From: Tetragonia tetragonoides
Lineage: Eukaryota > Streptophyta > Magnoliopsida > Caryophyllales > Aizoaceae
Reading direction: 5' to 3'
Length of the DNA stretch: 64,000 bases
NCBI GenBank assembly: GCA_038025085.1
Contig: CM076153.1
Location: 2,170,001-2,234,000, forward strand
Both the position numbers and the translations under genes were made by a program. The notes below the pieces were generated by a model, which was given only the letters and a program-made list of their open reading frames with translations, was not told where the DNA came from and did no database searches. Each line of letters opens with the position of its first letter. Positions within the stretch are counted from its first letter, which is position 1. Shown one piece after another: positions 62,612 to 64,000 of the stretch.

Positions 62612-63678
62612 TTTTGTATCTTTGAATTCGTTTTTATCAAAAAAAAAATAAAATTAGAAAATGTTTCAAGTTCGAGACTCCTGGATAATTAGAGGTTTTC
62701 TTGGCCGTTAACTTCAAAGCCATGACATACCTATATTATCTAGATAAAAAGAGATTGAAAAATATGAGTGATGTACGTAAAACCTTGAAATGAATCTCAA
62801 TATCGGTTGAAGCTTAAGAAGATAAGGGTTTGCATAACTTGTTTTAGGACATTTTTCTATTGCTTTTTAAAATTTTGATTGGATGAAATTATGATTATGA
62901 AACAATTATTAGCATTGAAACTTTAAGTATTCACATGGTGCAAGAAAATAAAGTTGCGTAATCAAGCAATGTATAAGAGTGATTTTTTAAAAAAAAAAAA
63001 TTGTTTATAGAAATTGGGAGGTCGGCCTTCACGTATCAAATATAGTAGTATTTCCAAGAATTAAGAAATGCTCCAGAGGAGTTTAATTCTCCAATTATAA
63101 AGTTATGAGTTCGATTCTTATCTATATTTTTTTGTCCCGGCCACTCAACTCGAAAAAATAATTTTAGTACTTCCTCTATTTTTTAAATTAATATTTATGC
63201 TCAATGTCAAACCTTTATGTATTTAAAATCTATATAAAATAGAAATTACAAGTCAAATTATTATGAAACTATTTTCCATGAATTATTTTCATGTTCTGAA
63301 TTGATGTATATTTTTTTCCTTCGAAAATCAGTCATGTAAAAAACAGAGGGGTTATTAAATTTGAAATCATACCTAGATAAATATATAGGGTTGGGAAGCC
63401 AATTTTTAAGAACTAACCCCGGGTTAAATTCAAGAATTAGTTATTTAGACGAAAATGCCCTCGTGGCAACCCTTTAAATAACGAATCGTGGTGTAACCGA
63501 ATGCCAAACTACCACTGCATAATTCAGAGTTAAAGACTCATCTCTTCCAAATTTCTAACAGACAAAAAGCTCCAAGAAAACAAGTTCATCTCATTGCTCT
63601 GTTTCTTGCCAAAAACAGAACACACACCACTTTTCTTGAAATTATTATTGCCATTGTTGTTTCTCTGTCGTGTTGAAC
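62612..63678. other. Intergenic and F-box gene 5' region
   Basis: AT-rich, no coding sequence seen. The last 100 bp are probably the 5' leader of the F-box gene; I found no clear TATA box. Confidence 0.45.
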
Positions 63679-64000
63679 ATGGCGAAAAGGAAAAGGGGAA
63701 AGAAACCAAAAGAATTGGAAGCGCAAATACCAGAAAACAAATTATCGCCAGAAATGTGGATGGAAATACTCGTTCTATTCCCAGTGAAGAACCTTCTCCG
63801 ATACAGGTGTGTTTGTAAATCTTGGCGTTCTATCATCGATTCCCGTCATTTTATATATATGAATCATAATCTTCTCAACAATCGTCGTGAAGAGCATCAA
63901 TTTTTGTCGCTTGGTTATCACACTGATGCTAGGAATCACATAGAAACCACACTAGCCACTCGTCACATGTTTACATTTCGTATAATTGAGGAAATGGTCA
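63679..64000 (+). CDS. F-box family protein, 3' partial
   Basis: The frame opens with ATG at 63679 and stays open to the window end (107 codons). A basic N terminus (MAKRKRGKKPKE) is followed at about residues 20-55 by an F-box: LSPEMWMEILVLFPVKNLL, then RYRCVCKSWRSII and DSRHF, as in plant F-box/kelch or F-box-associated proteins. The F-box binds SKP1 in an SCF ubiquitin ligase; the target-binding part lies beyond the window, so the substrate is unknown. A shifted frame at 63594-63818 is a shadow. Confidence 0.88.
   Translation, partial: MAKRKRGKKPKELEAQIPENKLSPEMWMEILVLFPVKNLLRYRCVCKSWRSIIDSRHFIYMNHNLLNNRREEHQFLSLGYHTDARNHIETTLATRHMFTFRIIEEMV

Overview
The window looks like nuclear DNA of a flowering plant, probably a eudicot. 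Genes are split by GT-AG introns, intergenic DNA is AT-rich, and there are plant-specific genes (GDP-L-galactose phosphorylase with its conserved upstream peptide, a plastid-type aspartate carbamoyltransferase, a Stig1-like protein). It also holds Helitrons, Tourist-like and hAT-like MITEs and a SINE with the angiosperm-typical Au-type 3' domain. I cannot name the species from sequence alone. Exon boundaries were read by hand from splice sites, reading frame and family knowledge.

Layout. 77-4694 (+): MOCS3/CNX5-type adenylyltransferase-sulfurtransferase, 5' end outside the window. 5245-8157 (-): aspartate carbamoyltransferase, convergent with it, carrying a one-base frameshift in exon 4. 9408-10657: Helitron. 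10777-10964: Tourist-like MITE. 11610-12143 (-): Stig1-like secreted Cys-rich protein. 13722-16815 (-): GDP-L-galactose phosphorylase (VTC2-type) in seven exons, with its conserved ACG-start uORF at 16964-17158. 17912-18130 (-): SINE. 20711-24655 (+): DUF212/acid-phosphatase-like membrane protein. 25422-27782 and 28802-31641 (both -): two TATA-box-binding protein genes in tandem, one lacking four conserved residues.

32.6-62 kb: a tandem array of three copies of the condensin I kleisin gene CAP-H (Barren). The last copy (52805-60518) is intact with 13 exons. The first two (about 32.97-37.17 kb and 44.6-51.9 kb) are decayed and share the loss of exon 2 and exons 8-10. Each copy is preceded by a cluster of ACGCGT (MluI/MCB-like) repeats, 4, 6 and 9 perfect sites. 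At the intact gene these form a minisatellite of about 29 bp directly upstream of a TATA-like element. Helitrons and MITEs fill 37.2-42.1 kb, and an hAT-like MITE and a large inverted-repeat element sit in the promoter of the second copy. 62.27-62.61 kb holds a probable retrotransposon RNase H remnant. An F-box gene starts at 63679 and runs off the end.

The genes do not form one pathway: molybdenum cofactor/tRNA thiolation, pyrimidine synthesis, ascorbate synthesis, transcription initiation and chromosome condensation are represented. The most notable items are the CAP-H array with its ACGCGT promoters, the paired divergent TBP genes, the ascorbate-sensing uORF and the ATCase frameshift.
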